Positions 51,657 to 62,001 of a stretch of DNA of 64,000 bases are shown here, one piece after another (the stretch's first letter is position 1; every line of letters begins with the position of its first letter). Location of the stretch: assembly GCA_003513895.1 (NCBI GenBank), contig DOSU01000148.1, positions 17,407 through 81,406 of the forward strand. Direction: 5' to 3'. This stretch comes from Rikenellaceae bacterium. Lineage in GTDB: Bacteria > Bacteroidota > Bacteroidia > Bacteroidales > UBA932. The notes under the pieces are model-generated. The model worked only from the letters and a program-made list of their open reading frames with translations, had not been told where the DNA came from and ran no database searches. The position numbers and the translations under genes are program-made.

Positions 51657-52475
51657 ATGAAAAAACAAATAGCTCTTGTTTTTCTAATTCTATTATTGAT
51701 TCCGGGAGAAACATTTTCGCAATCCGCAGAAAATAAACCGGTTGACTATTGGTGGTTGAAGAGTTCTAAAGTTGATACAGTTAATGGCATACAATTCCAC
51801 GCAAGCGGGCAATACAGTTTTTCCAAAAAGAAAGGGGTTATAAGTGGAGTAACACATTCCGGCAATATTCTTCTTGCTGTAAGATTGGGTTCAGTTACGA
51901 ATTATTCAATTTACGGTATTGACAAAATAGATTTGCATTTAAAAGGTATTGCCAATATCGACTACAAAACAACATCTCATTATTTTACGAACTATTTTAA
52001 CTACGATTTTTCAAGGGTTTTATTTGCCGAGGCAGGATATATATGGGAAAGAGACGATATGTTGCTTCTCCATAACAGGTACTCAGTTTATGCCGGAGCA
52101 GGCATCAACTTGATTTTGTTTAAAAAATTACAAATAAAATCGCTGCTTGCAGCAGGATGGATTAACCAGAATTATACTATTCCCGTTGAAAATATTGATG
52201 TTATAAAAGGTCCAAACACAGCTTTTTATACCATGAATAACTTTGTTTATTCAATATTGCCCACTGTTAAGTTTTCCGGATATGTATTTTATTATACCAA
52301 CATAAACGAAGGAGGGAGATACAGATACGGTTACAGACTTAATCTCTCAGTGGGCATCATCAAACACATAAATCTTGTTGCGGGATACAGTCATAAATTC
52401 GACAAGGAGCTTGAAAGGCTGGGGCTCATGGCTATTAATACAAGTACTAACATTGGAGTCGAAGTAAGCCTGTAA
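51657..52475 (+). CDS. DUF481-family outer-membrane protein
   Basis: A 272-residue protein. The ATG at 51657 gives a clean signal peptide (MKKQIALVFLILLLIPGETF); a TTG 30 bases upstream is less likely. The mature part is built of beta strands consistent with a YdiY-like barrel (GVISGVTHSGNILLAVRLGS, FNYDFSRVLFAEAGYIWERD, HNRYSVYAGAGINLILF) and ends in an aliphatic/aromatic strand. Its function is not known. The stop lies 10 bases before the NRPS ATG, so it is the first gene of that operon. Confidence 0.82.
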   Translation: MKKQIALVFLILLLIPGETFSQSAENKPVDYWWLKSSKVDTVNGIQFHASGQYSFSKKKGVISGVTHSGNILLAVRLGSVTNYSIYGIDKIDLHLKGIANIDYKTTSHYFTNYFNYDFSRVLFAEAGYIWERDDMLLLHNRYSVYAGAGINLILFKKLQIKSLLAAGWINQNYTIPVENIDVIKGPNTAFYTMNNFVYSILPTVKFSGYVFYYTNINEGGRYRYGYRLNLSVGIIKHINLVAGYSHKFDKELERLGLMAINTSTNIGVEVSL

Positions 52476-52485
52476 ATCCAAGACA

Positions 52486-55400
52486 ATGAGTAATAAAGAA
52501 CTATATCCTCTAACATTGCCCCAGCAGGTCTTTTATTACGATTATCTGTTACATCGCAACGACAGAAAGTACAATATGGGTGGGCACATGATGCTCAATG
52601 GGGAACTGGATATTGATTTGTTCCGGAAAGCACTTAATTATACAGCTCAGAAGCATGATGCGCTAAGGCTAAGATTTGTAGAGAAGGATGGAGAACTTTT
52701 TCAGTATTTTTTGCCGGAACTTGAATCCAATATTGAATATTACGATTTCAGAAAGAGAAATAATCCTCTTGAGGACGCAAATAAGTTTATTCTGGAAGAG
52801 AGTGCGCGTCCATTCCCTTTTGAAAACTCAAACCTCTGCCGCGAAATTATTATACAAACCGGAGACAAACAGTTTATCTGGTTTGCATTGTTTCACCATT
52901 TTTCAAATGACGGCTATGGCCACTCGATAATCAATAAAACTGTTTCAGATACGTATAATAGCCTGTTGTTAAGCGATAGTTTCCCCGAAATTCAATCTTA
53001 TTCATACCTTGATTTTCTTGAAGACGATTTAAAATACAGGAAATCGGAAGAGTTTAAAAACTCTTCGGAATACTGGCAAAAAAAACTGACACCTCTACCG
53101 GAGCATCTTGATTTCACTACAAAAAAACACAGCATTAAAAACTTTTCGCTACATAATGAGAGAGTAACACTAAACCTTCATCGAATGTGTTATGCCTCAA
53201 TGCTAAAGATAGGTGAAGAGGAAGGAGTGACTCCCTTCCAGACTCTTCTCGGAATTCTGTATATAACTCTTTATAAGCTATATAATAAAAAAGACATAAT
53301 CATTGGAATGCCTGTATTAAACAGGAGTAATTTTAAGTTTAAAAACACTCCCGGCCTTTTTATGAATATGACTCCGCTAAGGCTTCATCTAAAACCCGAA
53401 TGGACCTTTTACGATCTTTTGAATTCAATAAAAACCGAAGTAAAAGAGTGCTACAGACATCAGCGTCTTCCAATGAGTGAAACTTTCAGGCATTTCCGAA
53501 ATAATCCGGAATTTAAAAATGAGTTGTTCGATGTTACAGTTGTTTACAGAAAAATGGACTTCTCACAAAAGTTTGGCGATGCAAAACTACATTCTGTAAC
53601 GCTTGATACAGAAACAAGAAACGAAAGTTTCGGCATTGAAGTGGACGAATACGACGATGACGAAAATGTAAACATATTTTTTAATTACAATCCTCAGGTA
53701 TTATCGGAGCAGGAGGTGCTCCAGATTGCAAAATGTTTTGAAACAGTACTCTTTGAGCTCATTTACTTTCCCCAAAAAAAGCTATCCGCAATAAAAACCA
53801 TTTCCGAATTTGATAGGCACGAATTATTAAAAACCTTCAATTTTAATGGCCGTGCAAAAAAAACAAACAAGACAATAGTTGAGAAGTTCTATGATTGCGC
53901 ACAAAACTTTTCAAATGTAATTTCAGTAATATGTAACGAGAAATCATTGACCTATTGCAAACTTAACCAAAAGTCAAATCAGGTTGCAAATTACCTCATC
54001 CAAAAACATAATGTTTCCAAAGGGGATATTATTTGCATGGCTTCCGAGCGCTCGACAGATGCAATAGTGACAATGATTGGGATTATGAAATCGGGAGCAG
54101 CATGTCTTCCTGTTGATTTTAATAACCCCCGTGAAAGAATTGCGTATATTCTAAAAAATAGTGGTGCAAAAATTCTTATTTCCGACAACCCTGAACATCA
54201 TAACCTCTCAAAAGTAGTAGTTATTCTTAGTGAAACCGAAATAGCCGGCAACGGGAATCTTTCTTTGAAAATTCATAAAGAAGACCCGGCTTATATTATT
54301 TATACTTCCGGTTCAACCGGTACTCCAAAGGGAGTAGTTATTGAACATGGCAGTTTTATGAATATGTTCGTGAATGTTATCGATAATTACGGCATCAAGC
54401 AGCGGGACAATGTTCTTCAATTTGCATCTCTCGGGTTTGATGCTGCTATATTTGAAATATTTCAGGCGCTGCTCACGGGTGCCACTTTAGTAATTGCCGG
54501 GAAAGAGATAATTCAGGATCCTTCGTTATTCATTCATTTTATGGATGATAAAAAAATTTCAGTAGCAACTCTTCCTCCCGCCTTCCTTAATGCTCTGGAT
54601 AAACCGGAATTTCCTTATCTGCACACATTAATAACAGCCGGAGAGCAAGCTGTGGTATCGGATGTAAATTATTACAGAAAATTTAAAAAATATATAAATG
54701 GATACGGGCCAACCGAAGCATCGGTTTGTGCTTCGTATTTCATTGCTGATAAGGATGAAGAGTACAAAAATTCTGTACCAATCGGGAAATCCGTTCCCGG
54801 CATGTCTATTTACATATTGAATGAAAATCTGGAACTATTACCGACAGGTTTTTCCGGCGAATTATGTATTTCCGGGCCAAATTTGGCAAGAGGATACCTG
54901 AACAATAATGAATTGACAGAGCAAAAATTTGTTGCAAATCCTTTTGTCAAAAACGGCAGAATGTACAGGACAGGAGATAGGGCGAGATTTTTGCCGGATG
55001 GCAACATTGAATTTTTAGGAAGGATAGACAATCAGGTAAAAATAAGAGGGAACAGGATTGAACTTGGAGAAATAGAGAACCGTATACAGAATCACCCCCT
55101 CGTAAAAGAATCAGTTGTACTGGTAACTGAAATAAACGAGAGTAAAATTATTGCGGCGTTTATCATTAGTGAAACAGAAATTGTATTATCGGAGCTCAAA
55201 AACTTTCTTCTTGAATTTCTGCCCGATCATATGATGCCTCAGCATTTCTATTTCATCGAGAAAATGCCATTAACACAAAATGGGAAAATCGATAAAAATG
55301 AATTGAGGAAATTGGTCTTGGCCGGACCGGAAACAATCACAAACGATTCTGCTACATCTACAGATCTTGAAATCAAACTTATATCTATAGTTGAGCGCAT

Positions 55401-58400
55401 CTTAAACTATTCTCCTGTTGGAGTTAATGATAACTTCTTTGAGTTAGGCGGCGACAGTCTTACTATTGCCCGTTTAATAACCCGGATAAAAAAGGAGTTG
55501 AATCTGGAGATCAGCTTTAAAACTATCTTTAACAAACCTACATTTCGTTCTGTACTGGCAGAACTTGGTTCCTGCAAAACTGCCCTGTATGAAGAGATAA
55601 AGAGTGCTCCGCCTGCCGAATATTATCCGCTTTCTCATTCACAAAAAAGATTATGGATACTTTCCCGGGAAAAAGAAAACTCCGCAGTTTACAATATGCC
55701 GGTACCGCTTGTTCTTGAGGGGATAGTGAATGTTGGAAACCTTAAAAAAGAAGTTTGTGCAATAATTGAAAGACATGAATCTCTCCGGACAATATTTGTT
55801 GACATTGAGGGCACTCCTTACCAGAAGATACTTACAACTTTCGATAGCGTTGTAACCGAATATGATTTTAGCCTTGATGCATCAGCAGGAGAAAAGGCTG
55901 CAGTTCTGGTCAATAAAGAGGCAATGACCCCTTTTGACTTGTCGTGTGAAATTCCAATCCGGGCAAGCATAGTAAAGGTCGAGAAAGAAAAATACATATT
56001 CTTGCTCGTAATCCACCATATTGCAGGGGATGGCATATCTATTGGCATAATAATGAACGAATTGTCGCAATTGTACAATTCGTATGAAGGGGGAGATTCG
56101 GAATGTGTCCTGAAGCCACTCAGAATTCAATATAAAGATTACTGCGTTTATGAACAGGTTCTGCTTGAAAGCAACAAGTACCTGAAGGAAAAGGAATACT
56201 GGCTTAAAAAATTATGCAATCCAATACCGGTGCTTAATTTGCCCACAAATAGAATACGTCCGCCTGTTAAAACATACACCGGGAATTATTTACTAAGCGA
56301 GTTGGAGGAATCCACATCACAGAGTATAATCAAATTAAGCAAAGAGAGGAGCGTAAGTCCAAATATTGTTTTACTCGCGGCCATAAATGTTTTGCTTTAT
56401 AAGTACACTGCACAGGAAGATATAATTATTGGAACTCCGGTTGCCAGAAGAAACAGCCAGGAGCTTGAAAATCAAGTTGGCGCATACATCAACACTGTTG
56501 CTCTCCGTAATAATATAAACGGAGAAAATACTTTTGCCCATTTTTTACAGGAAGCAGGAAACAGCCTGTCCGAAGCGTTTTCCAACAGCAACTATCCTTT
56601 TGATAGCCTTCTGGAAAATTTAACACTTGAAAGAGACATATCCCGTGCTCCATTATTTGACGTGCTGATGCAATATCAAAACGAGGATGTGACTGTACTG
56701 GAATTAAATCACGCAAGGTCTTCTTCTTACAAGATAGATTTTAACTTTAACAAGTTCGACCTTACTTTTACCTTTACCGAAGAAAAAGAATCAATAAAAT
56801 TTAACCTGGGATACAATTCAAATCTCTTCGATGAAAATCGTATTGAAAGATTGAAAAGTCACCTTATAAACATTCTCTCATGCGTCCTCGATAATCCGGA
56901 CATCTGTATTAAAGACATTGATGTTCTTGGCAATGACGATAGAGAAATGCTACAGGAAATGTCGTGCGGAAAGAACACAAACCTCGAAAGAAAAACAGTG
57001 ATTGATCTGTTCAACGAACAGGTAATAAAGACACCCGGTAATACTGCATTGGTGTTTAACGACACAAAACTGACTTATCTTCAACTGAATGAAAAAGCCA
57101 ACTCTATTGCACATGGGATATTGAAAAATATAAGTGTTTCCCCGGACGATATTATTGCAATAAGAGCTCCCCGCTCGGAGATGATGGTTATTGGCATTTT
57201 AGGAATATTAAAAACCGGCGCGGCCTATCTGCCATTAAGTATGGACATGCCGGAAGAGCGCGTGAAATTTATGATGCAGGACAGCAGGTCCAGGCTGTTG
57301 TTAACAGAGAGCCACCTTGTAGAGATGACAGAAACCCCATCCGGTAAAATACCGGAAATCAATTACAACCCCAACAGTCTGGCCTATGTGATATATACTT
57401 CCGGATCTACAGGTACACCAAAAGGTGTTATGATTGAACATCGTGGCCTTTATAACCTGGTGCTGGCGTTGTCGGATGGAATTTATAATTCAGTTTTGTC
57501 TCCATTGAATATTGCCATGATTGCCCCTTTTATTTTTGATGCTTCCGTTAAACAAATGTTTTATGCTTTGACGCATGGACACTGTCTTGATATTGTACCG
57601 GATGAAATAAAAACAAACGGCAGAAAACTTATAGAATATTATGAAAAGCATTCAATTAAAGTTTCCGACGGGACTCCGGTTCATCTGGAAGTTTTACTGG
57701 ATGAATTAACGCCGGGGACAAAAAAGTATTTGCCAAATATGTTTGTAATGGGAGGCCAGCACCTAATGCTTCAAACAGTAAGAAAAATGTTTGAAGTGGC
57801 AGGAGATGACCCTCCGGTAATTATAAATGCCTATGGTCCTACAGAATGCAGCGATGTATCGTCTTCCTTTAATATTTCGCGGGAGTTTACAGAGGAGAAT
57901 GATGCGGTATTCAATTCAATGCCAATAGGAAAGCCATTAAATAATGTTCAAATCTATATTCTTGATTCAACCCTTGCTCCGGTTCCTGTTGGTGTATATG
58001 GAGAACTTTGTATCGCAGGGGAAGGTCTCGCAAGAGGTTATGTAAACAGAAGTGACCTCACAAACGAAAAATTCGTTAATGCCGGTTTTCTCCATAACAG
58101 AAGAATTTACAGAACGGGAGATGTGGGACGGTTTTTGGACGATGGTAACATTGTCCTTTCGGGAAGGTCGGACGATCAGATAAAACTACGGGGCTTCCGT
58201 GTAGAACTTGGAGAAATTGAAAGCAAAATAAAGAATTACGGTAAAATTGTTTCGGCATCGGTCATTTCCGTTGGAGAGGGAAATAATCTTGAGATTGCAG
58301 CATACTTTACCGCCCCGGAAAAGTTGGATTGTGAAGACCTGAAACAGTTTTTATCACTTCATTTGCCGGTGTATATGATTCCCGCTTTTCTTACTCAATT

Positions 58401-61400
58401 GGACAAAATGCCGTTAACCGGAAACGGAAAAATTGACAAAAAGGCTCTTCCTGTTCCCATAAAAGAGACCTCAATAAAAGATGAATCACCTCATTTCGGA
58501 GACCGTCTCGAAGAGAAGCTTGCGGAGATATGGAAAGAGTTGCTTCAGGTTAAAAAAATCAATACAACAGATAATTTCTTTAGTCTTGGTGGGCACAGTC
58601 TGATAGCTATAAGACTTGTATCTAGGATACATAAGGAATTCAGCGTCGAAATCGGAATATGGGAAGTGTTCCAGTATTCAACAATTTCTTCGCTCGCCAG
58701 GTTGCTGAGAAGTAAAAATCCGTCTGTTTTCTGCCCTATTGAAAAGCTGGAGGAGAGGGAGTATTATCCATTGTCTCATTCGCAGCGAAGGTTATGGTTT
58801 CTTGCCAAGATGGAAGGCCAAAATTCGCTTTATAACATGCCTGGTGCTTTGCATCTGAAAGGGAATCTCGATATAAATGTGTTTGAAAATGTTTTAAAAA
58901 CCATTTTGCAGCGGCATGAATCTTTCAGAACATATTTTGTTGAAATTGACGGAGAGCCTTTTCAAAAAATATCGGAAAAAGTTGATTTTAAAATTGAAGT
59001 GTCCGGTTATTCCGGTAAAACATGGGATTTAAACACACTTAAGGTTCTGGCAACGGAATATTTTGAAAAAGAATTTGATTTGTCCAAGGCCCCTCTTATG
59101 CAGGCGAAACTGATAACATTATCTGCAAACAACTACCTGTTCCTTTTCAATATGCACCATATTATAGGCGACGGCTGGTCAATCGATGTAATATTAAAAG
59201 AGTTTAAATTTTATTACAATTCCTTAATTACCAATACAAAAACTCTCCCTGAACCATTAAGAATTCAGTATAAAGACTACGCAACATGGCAGAATAAAAT
59301 TCTTGAAGAAAATTCACTTTCGGGAATTAAAGAATACTGGCATACAAAATTAGGAAAACCGCGGCCCGACTTAAATTTGCCTTTAGACTTTAAAAGGCCC
59401 GAATCCTTTTCCGTAGAAGGAGAACTTTTGCGCTTCTCTCTTGACAGTAAACAGGCAAATGAATTAAAGAACATTATTAAAGTTCATGACACCAGCCTTT
59501 ACATGACGTTTCTGGCAATTGTAAATGTTCTTTTATATAAATATACCGGCACGGAGGATATTCTTGTTGGTTCTCCTGTAGCCGGACGTCAGCATTACGA
59601 TTTGGAGAATCAGGTTGGGTTTTTTGTGAATACTCTTGTTTTGCGTAATGAAATTAATCCCGAAGATACATTTGAGGATTTCTTGAGAAAAGTAAAAAAA
59701 ACACTGTCAGAAGCCATGGATAATCAGGCCTATCCGTTTGACAGGCTTGTAGATGAACTTGATGTCGAAAGAGTACCAAACCGGAATCCTCTTTTTGATG
59801 TTATGGTAGCATGGATGGTGAAGAACGGTATGGAAATTCAATTGAATTTCAACGGAGTCGAGTTATCGGGACTTGACTTCAGTATATCAAAAAGCATGTT
59901 TGACCTTACATTTCTTTTTGATGAAACGAACGGCAAGATATCTTACGGAATTGAATATAATTCTTCTCTTTTCAAACAGGAGAGCATTCACAGAATGTCG
60001 GATCAGTTCAAAAAATTAGTCGACAGTATCATCTTAAACCCGAAAGGAAAAATCAGAAATCTGCAGATAATTACGGATGCAGAGAAAGAAAAACTCCTTG
60101 CCGGTTTCAATGCTGTAATTGACCCGTTGCCGGCCGAAACAAATGTTATTGACATGTTTGTTAAAAAAGCCGGTGTCAATAAATACGATACTGCAATTGT
60201 ATATGAAGGCAATAAAACATCCTACTTCGGTCTGGACAAACTTTCGAACAGAATTGCCAACTACATAATTGAAAATGTTGCGCCAAACAGAGATGATATA
60301 ATCGCAGTTATTGTTGATGACCCGGTTTTGGCTGTTGCCTCTTTACTTGCAGTAATGAAAACAGGCGCGGCTTATCTTCCTGTTATGGCAGACAATCCTC
60401 TGGACAGAATATCATATATCATTAAAGACAGTAATGCAAGAGCTGTTTTGACCGACATTAATATCACTGTCCAAAAAGGATCGGAGATTTATCTGGATAT
60501 TAGCGATCAAACAAGTGAAAACGATTCTTTGCCTGCTTGCAAAATTGAACAGGGAACTCTTGCATATGTAATATACACCTCAGGCTCGACCGGAACACCA
60601 AAAGGGGTAATGATAGAACACGATTCTTTAACAAATCTGATCTTGTCATTAAAACAAAATATTTATTCGCGTTACAAGAGTTCTTTAAACGAACTGATGA
60701 TTACCTCATTTGCATTTGATGTTTCTCTTAAACAGATATTTGCAACACTATGCATTGGAAACACACTTCACATATTAAACAAAGAAAAGAGACTAGACGC
60801 ACGAGAAATTATAAAATATATTTCAGACAATAATATCGGAGTTGTCGATCTAACTCCCTCTATTTTTTCCGTAATGCAGGATGAGGGTTTTAACGAGACA
60901 TTAAAGCCAGATTTGAAAGAGTTGTTTCTGGGTTCGGAGGCTCTGCCTTATAAACTGGTTAAAAACTTCTTGAGCCATAAGGAAAACAGAAGCATAAACA
61001 TGACTAACTTTTACGGACCTACAGAGTGTTGTGTAGAATCTTCCGGATTCCGAATAATAGGTCCCGGTGATTTAAATGATAATCACAGCATAGTTCCAAT
61101 AGGGAAGCCGATATTAAACGAACAAATCTTTATTCTTGACCAATTTTTGAATTTATGTCCGATTAACGTGACCGGCGAAATATGCATTGCAGGAAAAGGC
61201 CTTGCCCGGCAATATTTGAACGATCCTAAAAAAACTGCCGAAAAATTTGTCAATGCTCCATCCTTAAAAGGGACAAGAGTTTATAAGACGGGAGATTTGG
61301 GGAGATTTCTTCCTGATGGCAATGTTGAGTTCCTTGGAAGAATGGACGAGCAGGTTAAGATTCGGGGATACAGAGTAGAGTTGCAGGAGATAGAGAGGTG

Positions 61401-62001
61401 TCTTGGAGAGTTGCAGGAGATAAACGAGTGTGCTGTTACTCTTTTTGATAAAAATGGCGCGAGCGAACTTGCAGCTTATTACATATCGGGAGAAACCATA
61501 GAAAAAGCTAAACTGAAAAGTCATCTTGACCGGTTTTTGCCTAAGTATATGATTCCTGCATATTTCGTCAGAGTCGAAAAAATTCCTCTTTCAGTCAATG
61601 GAAAGGCCAGCAAAAAACTTTTGCCGGATCCTTGCAATATAAGTGAGAAGAAAACATTAAGAAAACCGAATGACGAAACGGAGCTTTTAATTCTTAATAT
61701 TTGTTCTCGTGTCCTCAAGAGTGAAAACATTAGCCTGGACGATAATTTTTTTGAAATAGGCGGAAACAGCTTAAATGCAGTTCGGATTATATCGGGAATT
61801 CAAAAAGAATTAAATGCCGACATTCCACTCAGGGAGATATTTTACAACCCGGTTCTGATTGATATTGCCCGGAAAGTCAAAGAAAAGCTCAGCCAGAAAG
61901 TATCCTGCAATAAAAATGTTTCAGAAGAAAAAAACATTGTGCCGGCTTCGGATGAAGAATTAAAACTATTATCAGCCTTGCAATTTGACGATGATGAGTA
62001 G
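52486..62001 (+). CDS. Three-module non-ribosomal peptide synthetase (C-A-T)x3
   Basis: A 3171-residue synthetase. C1 ~1-450 (HHFSNDG at 137); A1 ~462-940 (YTSGSTGTPKG ~606, NGKIDK with K934); T1 S991 (LGGDSL). C2 from ~1045 (HHIAGDG at 1177); A2 ~1505-1980; T2 S2038 (LGGHSL). C3 from ~2092 (HHIIGDG at 2224); A3 ~2553-3030; T3 S3095 (IGGNSL). By alignment to the GrsA pocket I read A1 as DAFTIAGVC (close to Phe-type), A2 as DAKDVGADV (partly like Glu-type) and A3 as DVKDFGFVE (no clear match), each with the C-terminal Lys. There is no epimerase, thioesterase or reductase. A condensation domain comes first, so the first residue may be acylated. The C-terminus is short and acidic (QFDDDE). Confidence 0.96.
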   Translation: MSNKELYPLTLPQQVFYYDYLLHRNDRKYNMGGHMMLNGELDIDLFRKALNYTAQKHDALRLRFVEKDGELFQYFLPELESNIEYYDFRKRNNPLEDANKFILEESARPFPFENSNLCREIIIQTGDKQFIWFALFHHFSNDGYGHSIINKTVSDTYNSLLLSDSFPEIQSYSYLDFLEDDLKYRKSEEFKNSSEYWQKKLTPLPEHLDFTTKKHSIKNFSLHNERVTLNLHRMCYASMLKIGEEEGVTPFQTLLGILYITLYKLYNKKDIIIGMPVLNRSNFKFKNTPGLFMNMTPLRLHLKPEWTFYDLLNSIKTEVKECYRHQRLPMSETFRHFRNNPEFKNELFDVTVVYRKMDFSQKFGDAKLHSVTLDTETRNESFGIEVDEYDDDENVNIFFNYNPQVLSEQEVLQIAKCFETVLFELIYFPQKKLSAIKTISEFDRHELLKTFNFNGRAKKTNKTIVEKFYDCAQNFSNVISVICNEKSLTYCKLNQKSNQVANYLIQKHNVSKGDIICMASERSTDAIVTMIGIMKSGAACLPVDFNNPRERIAYILKNSGAKILISDNPEHHNLSKVVVILSETEIAGNGNLSLKIHKEDPAYIIYTSGSTGTPKGVVIEHGSFMNMFVNVIDNYGIKQRDNVLQFASLGFDAAIFEIFQALLTGATLVIAGKEIIQDPSLFIHFMDDKKISVATLPPAFLNALDKPEFPYLHTLITAGEQAVVSDVNYYRKFKKYINGYGPTEASVCASYFIADKDEEYKNSVPIGKSVPGMSIYILNENLELLPTGFSGELCISGPNLARGYLNNNELTEQKFVANPFVKNGRMYRTGDRARFLPDGNIEFLGRIDNQVKIRGNRIELGEIENRIQNHPLVKESVVLVTEINESKIIAAFIISETEIVLSELKNFLLEFLPDHMMPQHFYFIEKMPLTQNGKIDKNELRKLVLAGPETITNDSATSTDLEIKLISIVERILNYSPVGVNDNFFELGGDSLTIARLITRIKKELNLEISFKTIFNKPTFRSVLAELGSCKTALYEEIKSAPPAEYYPLSHSQKRLWILSREKENSAVYNMPVPLVLEGIVNVGNLKKEVCAIIERHESLRTIFVDIEGTPYQKILTTFDSVVTEYDFSLDASAGEKAAVLVNKEAMTPFDLSCEIPIRASIVKVEKEKYIFLLVIHHIAGDGISIGIIMNELSQLYNSYEGGDSECVLKPLRIQYKDYCVYEQVLLESNKYLKEKEYWLKKLCNPIPVLNLPTNRIRPPVKTYTGNYLLSELEESTSQSIIKLSKERSVSPNIVLLAAINVLLYKYTAQEDIIIGTPVARRNSQELENQVGAYINTVALRNNINGENTFAHFLQEAGNSLSEAFSNSNYPFDSLLENLTLERDISRAPLFDVLMQYQNEDVTVLELNHARSSSYKIDFNFNKFDLTFTFTEEKESIKFNLGYNSNLFDENRIERLKSHLINILSCVLDNPDICIKDIDVLGNDDREMLQEMSCGKNTNLERKTVIDLFNEQVIKTPGNTALVFNDTKLTYLQLNEKANSIAHGILKNISVSPDDIIAIRAPRSEMMVIGILGILKTGAAYLPLSMDMPEERVKFMMQDSRSRLLLTESHLVEMTETPSGKIPEINYNPNSLAYVIYTSGSTGTPKGVMIEHRGLYNLVLALSDGIYNSVLSPLNIAMIAPFIFDASVKQMFYALTHGHCLDIVPDEIKTNGRKLIEYYEKHSIKVSDGTPVHLEVLLDELTPGTKKYLPNMFVMGGQHLMLQTVRKMFEVAGDDPPVIINAYGPTECSDVSSSFNISREFTEENDAVFNSMPIGKPLNNVQIYILDSTLAPVPVGVYGELCIAGEGLARGYVNRSDLTNEKFVNAGFLHNRRIYRTGDVGRFLDDGNIVLSGRSDDQIKLRGFRVELGEIESKIKNYGKIVSASVISVGEGNNLEIAAYFTAPEKLDCEDLKQFLSLHLPVYMIPAFLTQLDKMPLTGNGKIDKKALPVPIKETSIKDESPHFGDRLEEKLAEIWKELLQVKKINTTDNFFSLGGHSLIAIRLVSRIHKEFSVEIGIWEVFQYSTISSLARLLRSKNPSVFCPIEKLEEREYYPLSHSQRRLWFLAKMEGQNSLYNMPGALHLKGNLDINVFENVLKTILQRHESFRTYFVEIDGEPFQKISEKVDFKIEVSGYSGKTWDLNTLKVLATEYFEKEFDLSKAPLMQAKLITLSANNYLFLFNMHHIIGDGWSIDVILKEFKFYYNSLITNTKTLPEPLRIQYKDYATWQNKILEENSLSGIKEYWHTKLGKPRPDLNLPLDFKRPESFSVEGELLRFSLDSKQANELKNIIKVHDTSLYMTFLAIVNVLLYKYTGTEDILVGSPVAGRQHYDLENQVGFFVNTLVLRNEINPEDTFEDFLRKVKKTLSEAMDNQAYPFDRLVDELDVERVPNRNPLFDVMVAWMVKNGMEIQLNFNGVELSGLDFSISKSMFDLTFLFDETNGKISYGIEYNSSLFKQESIHRMSDQFKKLVDSIILNPKGKIRNLQIITDAEKEKLLAGFNAVIDPLPAETNVIDMFVKKAGVNKYDTAIVYEGNKTSYFGLDKLSNRIANYIIENVAPNRDDIIAVIVDDPVLAVASLLAVMKTGAAYLPVMADNPLDRISYIIKDSNARAVLTDINITVQKGSEIYLDISDQTSENDSLPACKIEQGTLAYVIYTSGSTGTPKGVMIEHDSLTNLILSLKQNIYSRYKSSLNELMITSFAFDVSLKQIFATLCIGNTLHILNKEKRLDAREIIKYISDNNIGVVDLTPSIFSVMQDEGFNETLKPDLKELFLGSEALPYKLVKNFLSHKENRSINMTNFYGPTECCVESSGFRIIGPGDLNDNHSIVPIGKPILNEQIFILDQFLNLCPINVTGEICIAGKGLARQYLNDPKKTAEKFVNAPSLKGTRVYKTGDLGRFLPDGNVEFLGRMDEQVKIRGYRVELQEIERCLGELQEINECAVTLFDKNGASELAAYYISGETIEKAKLKSHLDRFLPKYMIPAYFVRVEKIPLSVNGKASKKLLPDPCNISEKKTLRKPNDETELLILNICSRVLKSENISLDDNFFEIGGNSLNAVRIISGIQKELNADIPLREIFYNPVLIDIARKVKEKLSQKVSCNKNVSEEKNIVPASDEELKLLSALQFDDDE

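Noticed and set aside
55441..55620. LGGDS carrier motif in module 1 as evidence for an epimerase
   Set aside because: This motif is often found before epimerisation domains, but no epimerase domain follows and the next C domain shows only one HHxxxDG motif.
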